40,338 bases of DNA, taken from Clostridia bacterium (GTDB lineage Bacteria; Bacillota; Clostridia; TANB77; CAG-465). Below, piece after piece: positions 8,016 to 15,354 of this stretch (position 1 is its first letter; each line of letters starts with the position of its first letter). The translations under genes were made by a program, and so were the position numbers. Where the stretch lies: positions 1 through 40,338 of the forward strand of contig JAUNGP010000015.1 in NCBI GenBank assembly GCA_030524345.1. Direction: 5' to 3'. The notes below the pieces were generated by a model. The model made no database searches. It saw nothing but the letters and a program-made list of their open reading frames with translations, and was not told the DNA's origin.

Positions 8016-8651
8016 ATGAAAAAAAGGCAAATTGCTTTGATTGTGATTCCCATAATCCTTTTTATTATACTTGCTATATGCATCAAAGCAGAACTTACTA
8101 TAGGATTTGAAAATTGGGCTTATAGTGAGACAACAGAGCATATGTCACCGCTTTTTACTAGTGTGGTAAAGGTAATCACACATACGGGAGATCCTATTTC
8201 GGTAGTTTTAATATGCTTAGGGCTACTTGTATTTCCAAAGACTAGAATAAAATATGGCCTGCCTGTTTCTATTAATGTTGTTTTACTTGAAATTATTAAT
8301 TATAGTCTGAAGATTTTATTTGCTCGAGAAAGACCAGATATTCTAAGACTTATTACGGAGACTAGTCCTAGTTTCCCTAGTGGACATGCGATGATTAATT
8401 CTGCAATTTATATGATGCTTGGGTTATGTGCCAATAAATATGTTGAAAATAGAAAAGTAAAATATATACTGATAGCAATTTTTATAGTATATCCTTTTGT
8501 GATTGGACTTACTAGAGTATATTTAGGGGTACATTATATCACAGATGTGATAGGGGGATGGCTGTTAGGGATTTCTCTTACGTTTGTAGTATATAAAATA
8601 TTTGGAATAATCAATCATCAGAATAACGAAAATAACAAATGTCGATATTAA
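8016..8651 (+). CDS. PAP2-family membrane phosphatase
   Basis: This 211-residue protein has about five to six membrane helices and the complete acid phosphatase signature: KILFARERP (K-x6-RP) at about residues 100-108, PSFPSGHAM (PSGH) at about 118-126 and RVYLGVHYITD (SR-x5-H-x3-D type) at about 166-176, with the catalytic histidines in the second and third motifs. Such enzymes dephosphorylate lipid phosphates, for example undecaprenyl pyrophosphate (BcrC-like) or phosphatidylglycerol phosphate, on the outer side of the membrane. ATG 8016 follows AAAGGAGG. The exact substrate cannot be decided from sequence. A terminator overlaps its stop codon. Confidence 0.88.
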   Translation: MKKRQIALIVIPIILFIILAICIKAELTIGFENWAYSETTEHMSPLFTSVVKVITHTGDPISVVLICLGLLVFPKTRIKYGLPVSINVVLLEIINYSLKILFARERPDILRLITETSPSFPSGHAMINSAIYMMLGLCANKYVENRKVKYILIAIFIVYPFVIGLTRVYLGVHYITDVIGGWLLGISLTFVVYKIFGIINHQNNENNKCRY

Positions 8652-8664
8652 ATCGGCATTTTTT
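8638..8664 (+). terminator. Rho-independent terminator
   Basis: The stem AATGTCGAT/ATCGGCATT (one G-T pair) with loop ATTAA is followed by a T run. The stop codon of the PAP2 gene lies in the loop. Confidence 0.8.
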
Positions 8665-8695
8665 GATTGCTTTTTTATTAAATTTTGATAAAAAG

Positions 8696-8725
8696 TTGAC
8701 ATAATAGGTGAAAGTGTGATATAAT
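8696..8725 (+). promoter_or_regulatory. Promoter of Ter operon 1
   Basis: TTGACA at 8696-8701 and TATAAT at 8720-8725 are 18 bases apart, with TGA before the -10. The same TTGACATAAT start is seen at the promoters at 30619 and 31032 of the other Ter genes. Confidence 0.8.
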
Positions 8726-8747
8726 ACGGCTTGTAAACGATAAGAGA

Positions 8748-8820
8748 TGCTAAATAATTATTTTAGCAATTGATTCTTAAAGTTTAAGAATTTATTAAAG
8801 GAGGTTACTCATATGTGATG
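8748..8820 (+). promoter_or_regulatory. Structured leader and start-stop element of Ter operon 1
   Basis: Two hairpins can be drawn: TGCTAAA/TTTAGCA (8748-8768) and ATTCTTA/TAAGAAT (8773-8791). The second ends just before the ribosome binding site AGGAGG (8799-8804). The ATG at the best spacing (8813) is followed at once by TGA (8816-8818), which overlaps the ATG at 8818 of the first gene by one base. A ribosome can therefore start and stop at once and then restart. Confidence 0.5.
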
Positions 8821-9297
8821 AGAAACGAAAAAAATACTATCAATACAAGTAGTATTACTGTAAAGTGCATTTTACAGTACGACCCTGTAGAGGAAAATTT
8901 TGATGTCAACTTACATCTGGTATGCTTAAATAAAAAGCAAGAAGTTTGTGATATCATAAATTATTCTCGAAGTAATTCTGCCATAAAATATGTCAAATCT
9001 GATGACTCGGCAGAAGAGTTTTCTTTAGATCTTTCAAGGATGGGAGAAATTACTGATATATGTTTTGTGGTCACAATTTTGAATGGACTGAAGAGAAATC
9101 AAAATTTGACTATGATACGGCAAATAAGTTTTGCTATATCAGAATGTAATGTTGAACTGAAGTTCAATGATTTAAGTGAACTAAGCGGTGAGACTGCTCT
9201 TGTCATTGGAAGAGTGTATCTGACGAATGGTATTTGGAAATTTGAAAAAATGCAAGAAGCATATGCAGCAAATCTTGCTTATCAAATTTTCCTGTAA
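8815..9297 (+). CDS. Divergent TerD-like protein
   Basis: This protein of about 160 residues leads the operon. The pattern of a two-sheet beta fold, VKCILQYDPVEENFDVNLHLVCLNKKQEVCDIINY, then a Ser/Asp-rich loop, then FSLDLSRMGEITDICFVVTI, follows the TerD domain layout, but the calcium-binding GDN/DDE acidic loop is weak (KSDDSAEEFSLDL). The last part (TALVIGRVYLTNGIWKFEKMQEAY) also fits TerD proteins. It resembles the last gene of the minus-strand operon at 12417-11881. The start is uncertain: GTG 8815 is 10 bases and ATG 8818 13 bases from AGGAGG. It is AT-richer than the next three genes. A structural role in the TerD assembly is an inference. Confidence 0.65.
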   Translation: MMRNEKNTINTSSITVKCILQYDPVEENFDVNLHLVCLNKKQEVCDIINYSRSNSAIKYVKSDDSAEEFSLDLSRMGEITDICFVVTILNGLKRNQNLTMIRQISFAISECNVELKFNDLSELSGETALVIGRVYLTNGIWKFEKMQEAYAANLAYQIFL

Positions 9298-9334
9298 CAT
9301 TAAAACCTAACAAAATATTAAGGAGGACAAAAAA

Positions 9335-10003
9335 ATGGCATTACCGAAAAAAACAATTACTACTGAGGTTGTAGGAACTTTTGAAAAGGCACAGGAAGTG
9401 GAGTTTGCAAAAGATCTTCTCGTTAAGGGAAGCACGCGGCTTACAATGAAGTGGGGAAAAGGAAAGACTTTAGGCGCTGGCCTTAAGAAAAAACTGGCTG
9501 CACCGGTAGATTTGGATCTTTCCCTGTTTGGCTGCAACGCAAACTACGAGTGCGTGAATATGGATGGAATCAACTTCTTTGCACATTTGGAGAGCCTTGG
9601 AGGCGCAGTGAAACACTCACCGGATGCAAGAGATGGTGGCGGCGAAGAATGGATTGACGTTGACTTTTCCAAGCTGCCGGCAGAGATTGAAGTATTGGTG
9701 ATTACAGCCAGCAATTTCAATGGTAATGAACATCTCGGCATGGTCAATGATGCTGAAATCATTATCAATTATGGTGATGGCGGTGAACTCAAATGCCCGA
9801 TTTCTGAGAACGCAGAACTGGAGAACCATAAGGCGGCAGCTTTTGTCATCTTCGAGAAGAAGAGCGAAGAGAGCTGGTCTCTGAAGGTTGAACCTACAAT
9901 TATTGCTCTTAATGAGCAGCAGAATGCTGAAAATCTTGAGGGACTTTGTCTGTATTTTGGATTGGATCCGGCAGCTCTTAAGGCCGCATATCCTGGATGC
10001 TAA
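9335..10003 (+). CDS. TerD-family stress protein (copy 1)
   Basis: This 222-residue TerD-domain protein begins MALPKK and carries the family blocks in order: LLVKGSTRLTMKW, PVDLDLSLF (about residue 58), a cysteine pair in CNANYEC, KHSPDARDGGGEEWIDVDFSKLP (acidic calcium-binding loop, about 93-115), and DAEIIINYGDGGEL (about 139-152). TerD domains bind Ca2+ and act at the inner face of the membrane in resistance to tellurite, phage and other stress. The conserved cysteines and the C-terminal GC are shared with the next gene. AGGAGG precedes ATG 9335 by 9 bases. All three glutamine codons I checked are CAG, unlike the core genes around. The exact stress it answers to is unknown. Confidence 0.9.
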   Translation: MALPKKTITTEVVGTFEKAQEVEFAKDLLVKGSTRLTMKWGKGKTLGAGLKKKLAAPVDLDLSLFGCNANYECVNMDGINFFAHLESLGGAVKHSPDARDGGGEEWIDVDFSKLPAEIEVLVITASNFNGNEHLGMVNDAEIIINYGDGGELKCPISENAELENHKAAAFVIFEKKSEESWSLKVEPTIIALNEQQNAENLEGLCLYFGLDPAALKAAYPGC

Positions 10004-10033
10004 AAACGAAAAAAATAGAGGAGGATTTATATT

Positions 10034-10702
10034 ATGCCATTACCGAGTAAAAGAATTAACAATGTTGACCAGGTGGATACCTTTTCAAAGGAACAGGAAG
10101 TCATTTTCAGTAAGTCTGTTCTGGTAAGTGGAATCGTACGGCTTACAATGAAGTGGGGCAAGAAAGCTGCTACTGGTTATGGACTTAAGAAAAAGTTGGC
10201 CGAGCCGGTGGATCTGGATCTTTCCTTGTTTGCTTGCAATGCAAACTATGAGTGCCCTGACTACGATTGTATCAATTTCTTCAATCATTTGGTTTGCTTA
10301 AATGGTGCAATCAAACATTCACCGGATGCAAGAGATGGTGGCGGCGAAGAGTACATTGATATTGACTTTGCAAGACTTCCGTCCAAGATCAGTGTGCTGG
10401 TGGCTACTGTAACCATCTTCGAAGGCGATGACCATTTGGGAATGGTAGATGATGCTGAAATTATCGTATCGTATGGTAACGGTGGTAAGAGTAATTGCCC
10501 TTTGTATGATAATCCGGTTCTTACGAATCATAAGGGCGCAGCATTCGTTGTGTTTGAAAAGAGAGAAAACGATGAATGGGCTCTTACGGTATCCCCTTCT
10601 CTGGTTGAGATTGGTACAAACAAGAATGCCGAGAAGTTGGAGCACTTCTGCCTGTACTTTGGTCTCGAACCGAAAGAAATTAAGCGCTTGTACGGTTGCT
10701 AA
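10034..10702 (+). CDS. TerD-family stress protein (copy 2)
   Basis: This 222-residue protein has the same length as the preceding gene and aligns with it from end to end, with about half the residues identical by eye. PVDLDLSLF, CNANYEC, KHSPDARDGGGEE and HLGMV.DAEII are shared blocks. It is a tandem duplicate inside the operon, 30 bases after copy 1, with GAGGAGG before ATG 10034. The acidic calcium-binding loop is intact (about residues 95-110). Paired TerD paralogs are usual in ter operons (terD/terE) and may form mixed assemblies. Confidence 0.9.
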   Translation: MPLPSKRINNVDQVDTFSKEQEVIFSKSVLVSGIVRLTMKWGKKAATGYGLKKKLAEPVDLDLSLFACNANYECPDYDCINFFNHLVCLNGAIKHSPDARDGGGEEYIDIDFARLPSKISVLVATVTIFEGDDHLGMVDDAEIIVSYGNGGKSNCPLYDNPVLTNHKGAAFVVFEKRENDEWALTVSPSLVEIGTNKNAEKLEHFCLYFGLEPKEIKRLYGC

Positions 10703-10719
10703 GAAGGGAGGACATGAAA

Positions 10720-11775
10720 ATGGAACAACAGCAAAACTATGGAATTTCTCCTGCATTTAGGGAGAATCTTACCCCTCAGCAGCAGGAATTCGTTATGCAG
10801 ACCGTAAGAAAGACTAACATTAATGATGTTCTTGATATTACAAGTTTTTGTAGCGAGCAGGAAGGCGCAGTCAATGGTTTTAACAGCACTATGCTGGATG
10901 GTCAGACAGCAGCTTCTCTTGGAGAGGCAGGAGATTTGATTACATCTTGTATGACGAAGATAAAGGGATTTGATGTAGAGGAATGCAAACCCGGACTTTT
11001 TGGTTTTGGCAGTAAAATGATCAAGAAAGGTAGTAATAAGTTTAACAGGTTAAGAGCTCGCTACCAAACTGTAGATGCTCAGCTTGAGGAGCTTGTACAG
11101 GCAATTACTGCCAAAGAGATGGATGTACAGCAGGTTGCTAATCAGATGGATCAGATGATCGAAAGCAACAGGAAAGAGCGCGAGTACATGAAGCTTATGA
11201 TTGTTGCTGGTATGCAGATTCTGGAGGAGAAAAGACAGGAACTCGAAGCCTTGAAAGCTGATCCGACTGCCGATCCAGTACAGGTAAAGCAGTTTAGTGC
11301 CAACATTGATCGATTTGATCGCCGTTTGTATAACTTGGCGCTTACCAAGGAACTTTCTGATACTCTTGGACCAAAGATGCTTGATATTAAGACCTCTGCT
11401 CAGAACACGCAGGATGCCTTGGTGACAGTAAGAACTGTCACGATTAAAACTTGGAAATCGCAGTTGAGCATGATTTTTGCCGCTGAAGTGGTTAAAAAAG
11501 GCGTTGAGCTTACCAATCAGATTACAGATTTCAATAACCAGTTGGCACTCAAAGTATCTGAGAGTGTAAAGGATCTGTCTATCGAGGCTGCAAAAGCGCA
11601 AGAGCGTGGTGTAATTGACATGGATGTCTTGCGTCAAATTAATCAGAATGCTTTGGAAACTGCCGCTCAGACAGAGAAGATTGCACTGGAAGCTAAGAAG
11701 AAACGTGAAGCAGACCGTGCCGAACTTGCTCAGATGAGTAAAGCAAGAGAAGAAGCAACACGAAGAATCGCATAA
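10720..11775 (+). CDS. Toxic anion resistance protein, TelA/KlaA family
   Basis: This 351-residue, mostly helical and charged protein lies directly behind the TerD genes. The arrangement of coiled-coil segments (about 120-200 and 230-350), with LYNLALTKELSDTLGPKMLDIKTSAQNTQDALVTVRTVTIKTWKSQL in two parts near residues 200-250, matches the TelA family (PF05816), known from plasmid tellurite resistance and from ter clusters. The N-terminus is QxxNYGISPAFRENLTPQQQ. I chose ATG 10720 since GGGAGG lies 8 bases upstream; ATG 10714 is only 2 bases from it. Almost all glutamines are CAG. It is the last gene before a strong terminator. The molecular activity of TelA proteins is not settled. Confidence 0.85.
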   Translation: MEQQQNYGISPAFRENLTPQQQEFVMQTVRKTNINDVLDITSFCSEQEGAVNGFNSTMLDGQTAASLGEAGDLITSCMTKIKGFDVEECKPGLFGFGSKMIKKGSNKFNRLRARYQTVDAQLEELVQAITAKEMDVQQVANQMDQMIESNRKEREYMKLMIVAGMQILEEKRQELEALKADPTADPVQVKQFSANIDRFDRRLYNLALTKELSDTLGPKMLDIKTSAQNTQDALVTVRTVTIKTWKSQLSMIFAAEVVKKGVELTNQITDFNNQLALKVSESVKDLSIEAAKAQERGVIDMDVLRQINQNALETAAQTEKIALEAKKKREADRAELAQMSKAREEATRRIA

Positions 11776-11799
11776 GAGTATAAAAGATTTATTTAAGTG

Positions 11800-11830
11800 G
11801 TACCCTGGTATTATACCAGGGTACTTTTTT
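11800..11830 (+). terminator. Terminator of Ter operon 1
   Basis: The perfect 11-base stem GTACCCTGGTA/TACCAGGGTAC with loop TTA is followed by TTTTTT. Confidence 0.93.
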
Positions 11831-11845
11831 GTATAAAAATAAAGA

Positions 11846-11868
11846 CTAGGTAATATAAAATTACCTAG
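11846..11868 (-). terminator. Terminator of the minus-strand Ter operon
   Basis: CTAGGTAAT and ATTACCTAG form a perfect stem around ATAAA. Read on the minus strand it is followed by a T-rich tract (complement of AAAAATAAAGA). It ends the convergent operon. Confidence 0.8.
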
Positions 11869-11880
11869 CCTCTTTTTATT

Positions 11881-12417
11881 TTATGAGATTGTTTTTACAC
11901 CAAGATCACTGAAAATTCTATCTATCTCATACTTTCCAAGACATTCACTTTTAGGAGTGAGTAGGAAATCTTGTTTGTTCATGGATAAACGGAATTCCAG
12001 TAGAATCACTGCTGTATCATCAGCTTCAATTGTGATATCGCTAAATGTAGCTATTCTTTCTCCTTCCATATCTCTTAAAGTTACAGAAAGACTTTTCAGT
12101 CCAATGAGGGGACTGTCAGAAGAGAGAATAAAGTGGATACTTTTTCCGTTTTGTGGCATATTTTTCAAAACCACCTTAAAGCTTTCACCGTTGATACCGT
12201 TACAGCCAAGATATTGAACGACCGAGTTTGCATCTTTATAATTCATGTACGACACAAAACTTGTCTGGTCAATAACGCTATCGCTTTCATCACAAACAAA
12301 TGCTGTGGTAGTTGTACTAAATGATTCCCTTTTGAATTTGTAGGTTATGTCTATTTGCAGTCCATCAAGTACAGAATCACTTAATGGAATCCTCTCGTCT
12401 CTATTTAATACATCCAT
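11881..12417 (-). CDS. Divergent TerD-like protein
   Basis: This protein of 178 residues starts at ATG 12417, 4 bases after the stop of the upstream gene. The frame stays open a further 113 codons upstream, but that part is only a shadow of the upstream TerD-like gene. The body shows TerD-like strands: LQIDITYKFKR, TAFVCDESDSVIDQTSFVSYMN, NGESFKVVLKNMP, KSIHFILSSDS, TVILLEFRLSM. It resembles the first gene of Ter operon 1 (8815). The acidic calcium loop is weak. The close spacing and the lack of a strong ribosome binding site suggest translational coupling to the gene before it. Confidence 0.65.
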   Translation of the reverse strand: MDVLNRDERIPLSDSVLDGLQIDITYKFKRESFSTTTTAFVCDESDSVIDQTSFVSYMNYKDANSVVQYLGCNGINGESFKVVLKNMPQNGKSIHFILSSDSPLIGLKSLSVTLRDMEGERIATFSDITIEADDTAVILLEFRLSMNKQDFLLTPKSECLGKYEIDRIFSDLGVKTIS

Positions 12418-12421
12418 AGGC

Positions 12422-13192
12422 TTAACCAAAAAGTCTGCCGAAGAGACCCCTTTTTCTTCGGGAATCACCAGAACTACTTGAACCGGAGTTACTTGGAGTG
12501 GAATTGTAAGAAGAATCGAAACTGGAAATATTGATATCATACTCACTTGCAATTCCTTTGAAAGTACCATGCTTCTGGTAGTAAGCGGAAGCGTTTCTTG
12601 CCATATCTTTTTCAACACGGTAATCAAGAACAGCTTCGCCGATCGGATCAAAACTCCAACCTCCGCTTTCATTTCTGTAGATATCCATAATGTAAAAACC
12701 GGTCTTTTCTTTGAATTTGCTGTGATCAAAGCTGCATTCCAGAAGCGGTTTGCCATTGCCTGTGTCTACCAGGACCTTGCAGTCTCTTACCTGATCGAGG
12801 TACTGCCTATTTGATCTTCCAGCAAAAACATTTACTGCCAATACAAGATGATATACATCTGTGCGTTGGATCAGCTTATCCAGATCAATTGAGATCCTTT
12901 CCTTATCCCAATCTTCGGGATTTCTCTCGCCGGAGTTAAAGCTACCACTCTCAGCACGTCCAGTTGTATTGTCACCACCGTGAATGATTGCTCCAGACGG
13001 GTGTTCCTGTCCATTCCAGTATACCACATATTCAATGCTTCCATCTTTTCTTAGGCAGATAACAGAGATATCAATGTCCCAGTTTTCACTTTTTTCTTTC
13101 CATTTTGCCCGCAGCAAAATGTTGGAGAGGTTGTCTTCTTTCTCAAAAGTTACAGTGTCAGTAAGATTTACACGTTTGTTAGGTAATGCCAT
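12422..13192 (-). CDS. TerD-family stress protein with basic C-terminal tail
   Basis: This 256-residue protein begins MALPNKRVNL, like the TerD copies of operon 1. TerD blocks: LRAKWKEKSENWDIDISVICL (about 28-48), GGDNTTGRAESG (calcium loop, about 73-84), ERISIDLDKL, VYHLVLAVNVFAG, DCKVLVDTGNGKPLLEC and FYIMDIYRNESGGWSF. After the domain come a tyrosine/serine-rich linker (about 215-243) and a tail RRKRGLFGRLFG that looks like a short amphipathic membrane- or partner-binding motif. ATG 13192 is preceded by AAAGGAGG. Glutamine codons are mostly CAG. It is the middle gene of the minus-strand operon. Confidence 0.88.
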   Translation of the reverse strand: MALPNKRVNLTDTVTFEKEDNLSNILLRAKWKEKSENWDIDISVICLRKDGSIEYVVYWNGQEHPSGAIIHGGDNTTGRAESGSFNSGERNPEDWDKERISIDLDKLIQRTDVYHLVLAVNVFAGRSNRQYLDQVRDCKVLVDTGNGKPLLECSFDHSKFKEKTGFYIMDIYRNESGGWSFDPIGEAVLDYRVEKDMARNASAYYQKHGTFKGIASEYDINISSFDSSYNSTPSNSGSSSSGDSRRKRGLFGRLFG

Positions 13193-13260
13193 TTTTTGTT
13201 TCCTCCTTTAATTAAAATGTTTTTTTGGATACCTTTATTTATTAAAAGCCAAAAAGGCAA

Positions 13261-14385
13261 TTAATAATCAATATATTGCGGTAGAAATTCAGATCTTAAC
13301 TCACTTACTTGTTTGAATACAAGTTTATCTGGAATAGAAAATCTATCTAGATATTTTACTAAGTAATTCTCATCTGGTATCTGATTTCTTTCATATAGCA
13401 TAAAAGCTGCTATGTTGTTTACAGTTACTTTTCTTTTTGACACGCTGATAAAGTTGGAAGTAGCATTCTTAATATCCGCATTGGGAAGAATGATAGAAAA
13501 TAGCAAATATCTTCCTCTTGAAAACAGAATTCTAAGGAATCCTTTGATGTAGTTTTCAAGTTCTATTTTTGATATAACATCATAGGAAATACCACTTACA
13601 GTTGATTCATAGGTATTAGGAAATACTGCAGTTCTTTGTAAAAGATCAATTTGCCATCTCTCTATGATAGAAGTTTGGATCCAAAGATAGTCTGGAAGGG
13701 AATCAAAATCAATAGAAATTTCAAGAAGATCTATTTTGTCTGAAATTTCATCACTTAATTTGATCTCTTTACCACTAACTTTGAATTCTTTTTTCATATC
13801 ACCAAAGGAGTAAGCTTCCATTTCATCTGTCACATCTATAATCCTAACATCAGCAACATCAGGAATATCAATATCTGGTGAAATCTTCCAATCAGCTCTT
13901 AGCTTATTAATCTTATTTAGGATAATTTCATCTAGTTCACTTGCAACATTAATTGATTTCATTTTTGCAAAAATTTTAAAAACTTTTAGTCTTAGTTTTT
14001 CCATGGTGTCACTTTTTAGTTGCTCGTAAAAAGTATAAGAGCTTTTTCTTTCGAGTTCTGTTAAAACAGATTTTTCTTTTATGACTTCACTTAAAAGTGC
14101 CTTGATCTTTTTTAAAGCTTCTTCTTTTTGTCTTACTACAACTTTTAATAACTTTACCTGTACATCAGTACACGCTTCTGGATCTATCATCTTTGATTCG
14201 ATTCTATAGATATCATTTGCATAGTATTGGTATAGTTCAGTTAAAAAAGTCTCGACATCTTCCACTTCTAGTGGTTTTGATGTGTTTTCTTGTAAAGTGA
14301 AGGTGGTAGGAGCAGGAGAATTTCCCTTTGGAGTTTCCGTACCATCACCATTTACAAATCCTAGAAATTTGTCTAATAATCCCAT
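13261..14385 (-). CDS. Unknown protein leading the minus-strand Ter operon
   Basis: This 374-residue protein starts at ATG 14385, with AGGAG before it, and begins MGLLDKFLGF, an amphipathic start similar in kind to the tail of the next gene. A Pro/Thr-rich linker (about 15-40) follows, then a helical, charged segment (about 45-165, rich in Lys/Glu/Leu; coiled coil likely), then an alpha/beta region (about 170-374) with SIDFDSLPDYLWIQTSIIERWQ in its middle. I do not recognise a family. The context, promoter-proximal in a ter operon with two TerD-like genes, points to a role in the same stress system. There is no membrane helix and no signal peptide. Codon use is AT-rich, closer to the core genes than to TelA. 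Confidence 0.75.
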   Translation of the reverse strand: MGLLDKFLGFVNGDGTETPKGNSPAPTTFTLQENTSKPLEVEDVETFLTELYQYYANDIYRIESKMIDPEACTDVQVKLLKVVVRQKEEALKKIKALLSEVIKEKSVLTELERKSSYTFYEQLKSDTMEKLRLKVFKIFAKMKSINVASELDEIILNKINKLRADWKISPDIDIPDVADVRIIDVTDEMEAYSFGDMKKEFKVSGKEIKLSDEISDKIDLLEISIDFDSLPDYLWIQTSIIERWQIDLLQRTAVFPNTYESTVSGISYDVISKIELENYIKGFLRILFSRGRYLLFSIILPNADIKNATSNFISVSKRKVTVNNIAAFMLYERNQIPDENYLVKYLDRFSIPDKLVFKQVSELRSEFLPQYIDY

Positions 14386-14436
14386 ATGAATTCTCCTTTA
14401 TAATTTTATAAATGATTAATAGTAAAATTCTTATAT

Positions 14437-14465
14437 ATTCTATCACAATTTGAATAAAAAATCAA
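14437..14465 (-). promoter_or_regulatory. Promoter of the minus-strand Ter operon
   Basis: Read on the minus strand, TTGATT (14465-14460) and TAGAAT (14442-14437) are 17 bases apart; the gene starts about 52 bases further on. Confidence 0.6.
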
Positions 14466-14514
14466 CAAAAACAAAATATAAGTATACATAAAAACTAAAA
14501 ATATAGGAAATAAC

Positions 14515-14543
14515 TTGATTTTTAGTGTAGTTTGCGTTATGAT
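14515..14543 (+). promoter_or_regulatory. Promoter placed directly at a start codon
   Basis: TTGATT at 14515-14520 and TATGAT at 14538-14543 have 17-base spacing. The expected transcription start (about 14550) is the A of the first ATG of the next gene, so the mRNA may have no leader. Confidence 0.5.
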
Positions 14544-14549
14544 AACTAT

Positions 14550-15182
14550 ATGAAGTTTTATGGAGAAGATAGAAAAGTGGAAAAGATTATTAATAAAGAT
14601 TTTGATGTAATTATTAGAAATCATAAAGTGATGCTTTCTGCACCTCATGCTGTAAATCAAATCAGAAATGGAAAAATAAAAAAATATGAAGAAAAAACAA
14701 GAAAAATAGTGGAGAGAGTAGCTAGAAATACTGATAGTTGTTGCATATATAAAACAAAATGTTTAGAAGACGATGCTAATTATGATGAATATTCATATTA
14801 TAGAAAGTATTGTAGTAATGTAGTAAAAAAAGAGCGTATAAAAGCGTTTTTAGATATTCATGGAATGTCTTCTAAAAGAGCGCAGGACATCTGTATCAGT
14901 ATAAATGATGGGAATAATATCAATCATAGACAAGATATATTAGAACATGTAATAGCGATATTTAAAAATGACGGCTTTGCAAATGTTACAATTGATACCC
15001 CTTTTTCGGCCACTAGAAAAAGTTGTGTGTCCACCTATATTCATAATGAATGTAATATCATTGCTTTTCAAATAGAAATTAATTATAAATATAGGTCAAA
15101 AAAATATAAAGAATATGATTTGGATGGAATTATTACTACTTTAAGTAAGATAGTGAAATATTTAGACTTATGTATTGAATAA
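14550..15182 (+). CDS. N-formylglutamate amidohydrolase-like protein
   Basis: This protein of 210 residues matches the zinc amidohydrolase pattern of the FGase family. It has LSAPHAVNQIRNG (SxPHxxxxxR) at about residues 30-42, DDANYDEYSYYR at about 73-85, FLDIHGMS (DxHG) at about 105-112 and FQIEIN near 178-183, the Q(x)EI end motif of the fold. The likely zinc ligands are the histidines of PHA and DIHG. Members hydrolyse N-acylated amino acids, but many act on unknown substrates. No ribosome binding site is seen before ATG 14550; an in-frame TTG at 14532 lies inside the promoter. The gene is divergent from the minus-strand Ter operon. Confidence 0.6.
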   Translation: MKFYGEDRKVEKIINKDFDVIIRNHKVMLSAPHAVNQIRNGKIKKYEEKTRKIVERVARNTDSCCIYKTKCLEDDANYDEYSYYRKYCSNVVKKERIKAFLDIHGMSSKRAQDICISINDGNNINHRQDILEHVIAIFKNDGFANVTIDTPFSATRKSCVSTYIHNECNIIAFQIEINYKYRSKKYKEYDLDGIITTLSKIVKYLDLCIE

Positions 15183-15203
15183 TATCAAATTTTAATGTAT
15201 AAT
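15175..15203 (+). promoter_or_regulatory. Promoter of tRNA-Gln(CUG)
   Basis: TTGAAT at 15175-15180 and TATAAT at 15198-15203 are 17 bases apart. The -35 lies in the end of the preceding gene. Confidence 0.65.
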
Positions 15204-15220
15204 ATAGATGCATTGAATAT

Positions 15221-15296
15221 TGGGATATCGCCAAGCGGTAAGGCATCGGACTCTGACTCCGACATTTCGCTGGTTCGAATCCAGCTATCCCAGCCA
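15221..15296 (+). tRNA. tRNA-Gln (anticodon CTG)
   Basis: Acceptor TGGGATA/TATCCCA, anticodon stem TCGGA/TCCGA with loop CTCTGAC (anticodon CTG), T loop TTCGAAT and encoded GCCA are all present. It reads CAG codons. It is a second, separate glutamine tRNA, close to the Ter genes that use CAG almost only. Confidence 0.96.
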
Positions 15297-15307
15297 CAAA
15301 ATTGATT

Positions 15308-15332
15308 AAGTTAGGATTTTCCTAACTTTTAT
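15308..15332 (+). terminator. Terminator after tRNA-Gln(CUG)
   Basis: The stem AAGTTAGG/CCTAACTT with loop ATTTT is followed by a short T run. Confidence 0.75.
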
Positions 15333-15354
15333 TGTATATGCTTGGAGGTACTAT

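Noticed and set aside
11050..11637. A 195-codon minus-strand frame within telA.
   Set aside because: It is the shadow of a conserved gene with strong family match on the plus strand; no site or promoter.
12418..12756. The frame of the minus-strand gene ending at 11881 is open for a further 113 codons, overlapping the TerD-like gene upstream.
   Set aside because: That part does not look like a protein domain and lies in another frame of a clear TerD gene. The gene starts at ATG 12417, 4 bases after the stop; a frameshifted fusion is not needed to explain it.
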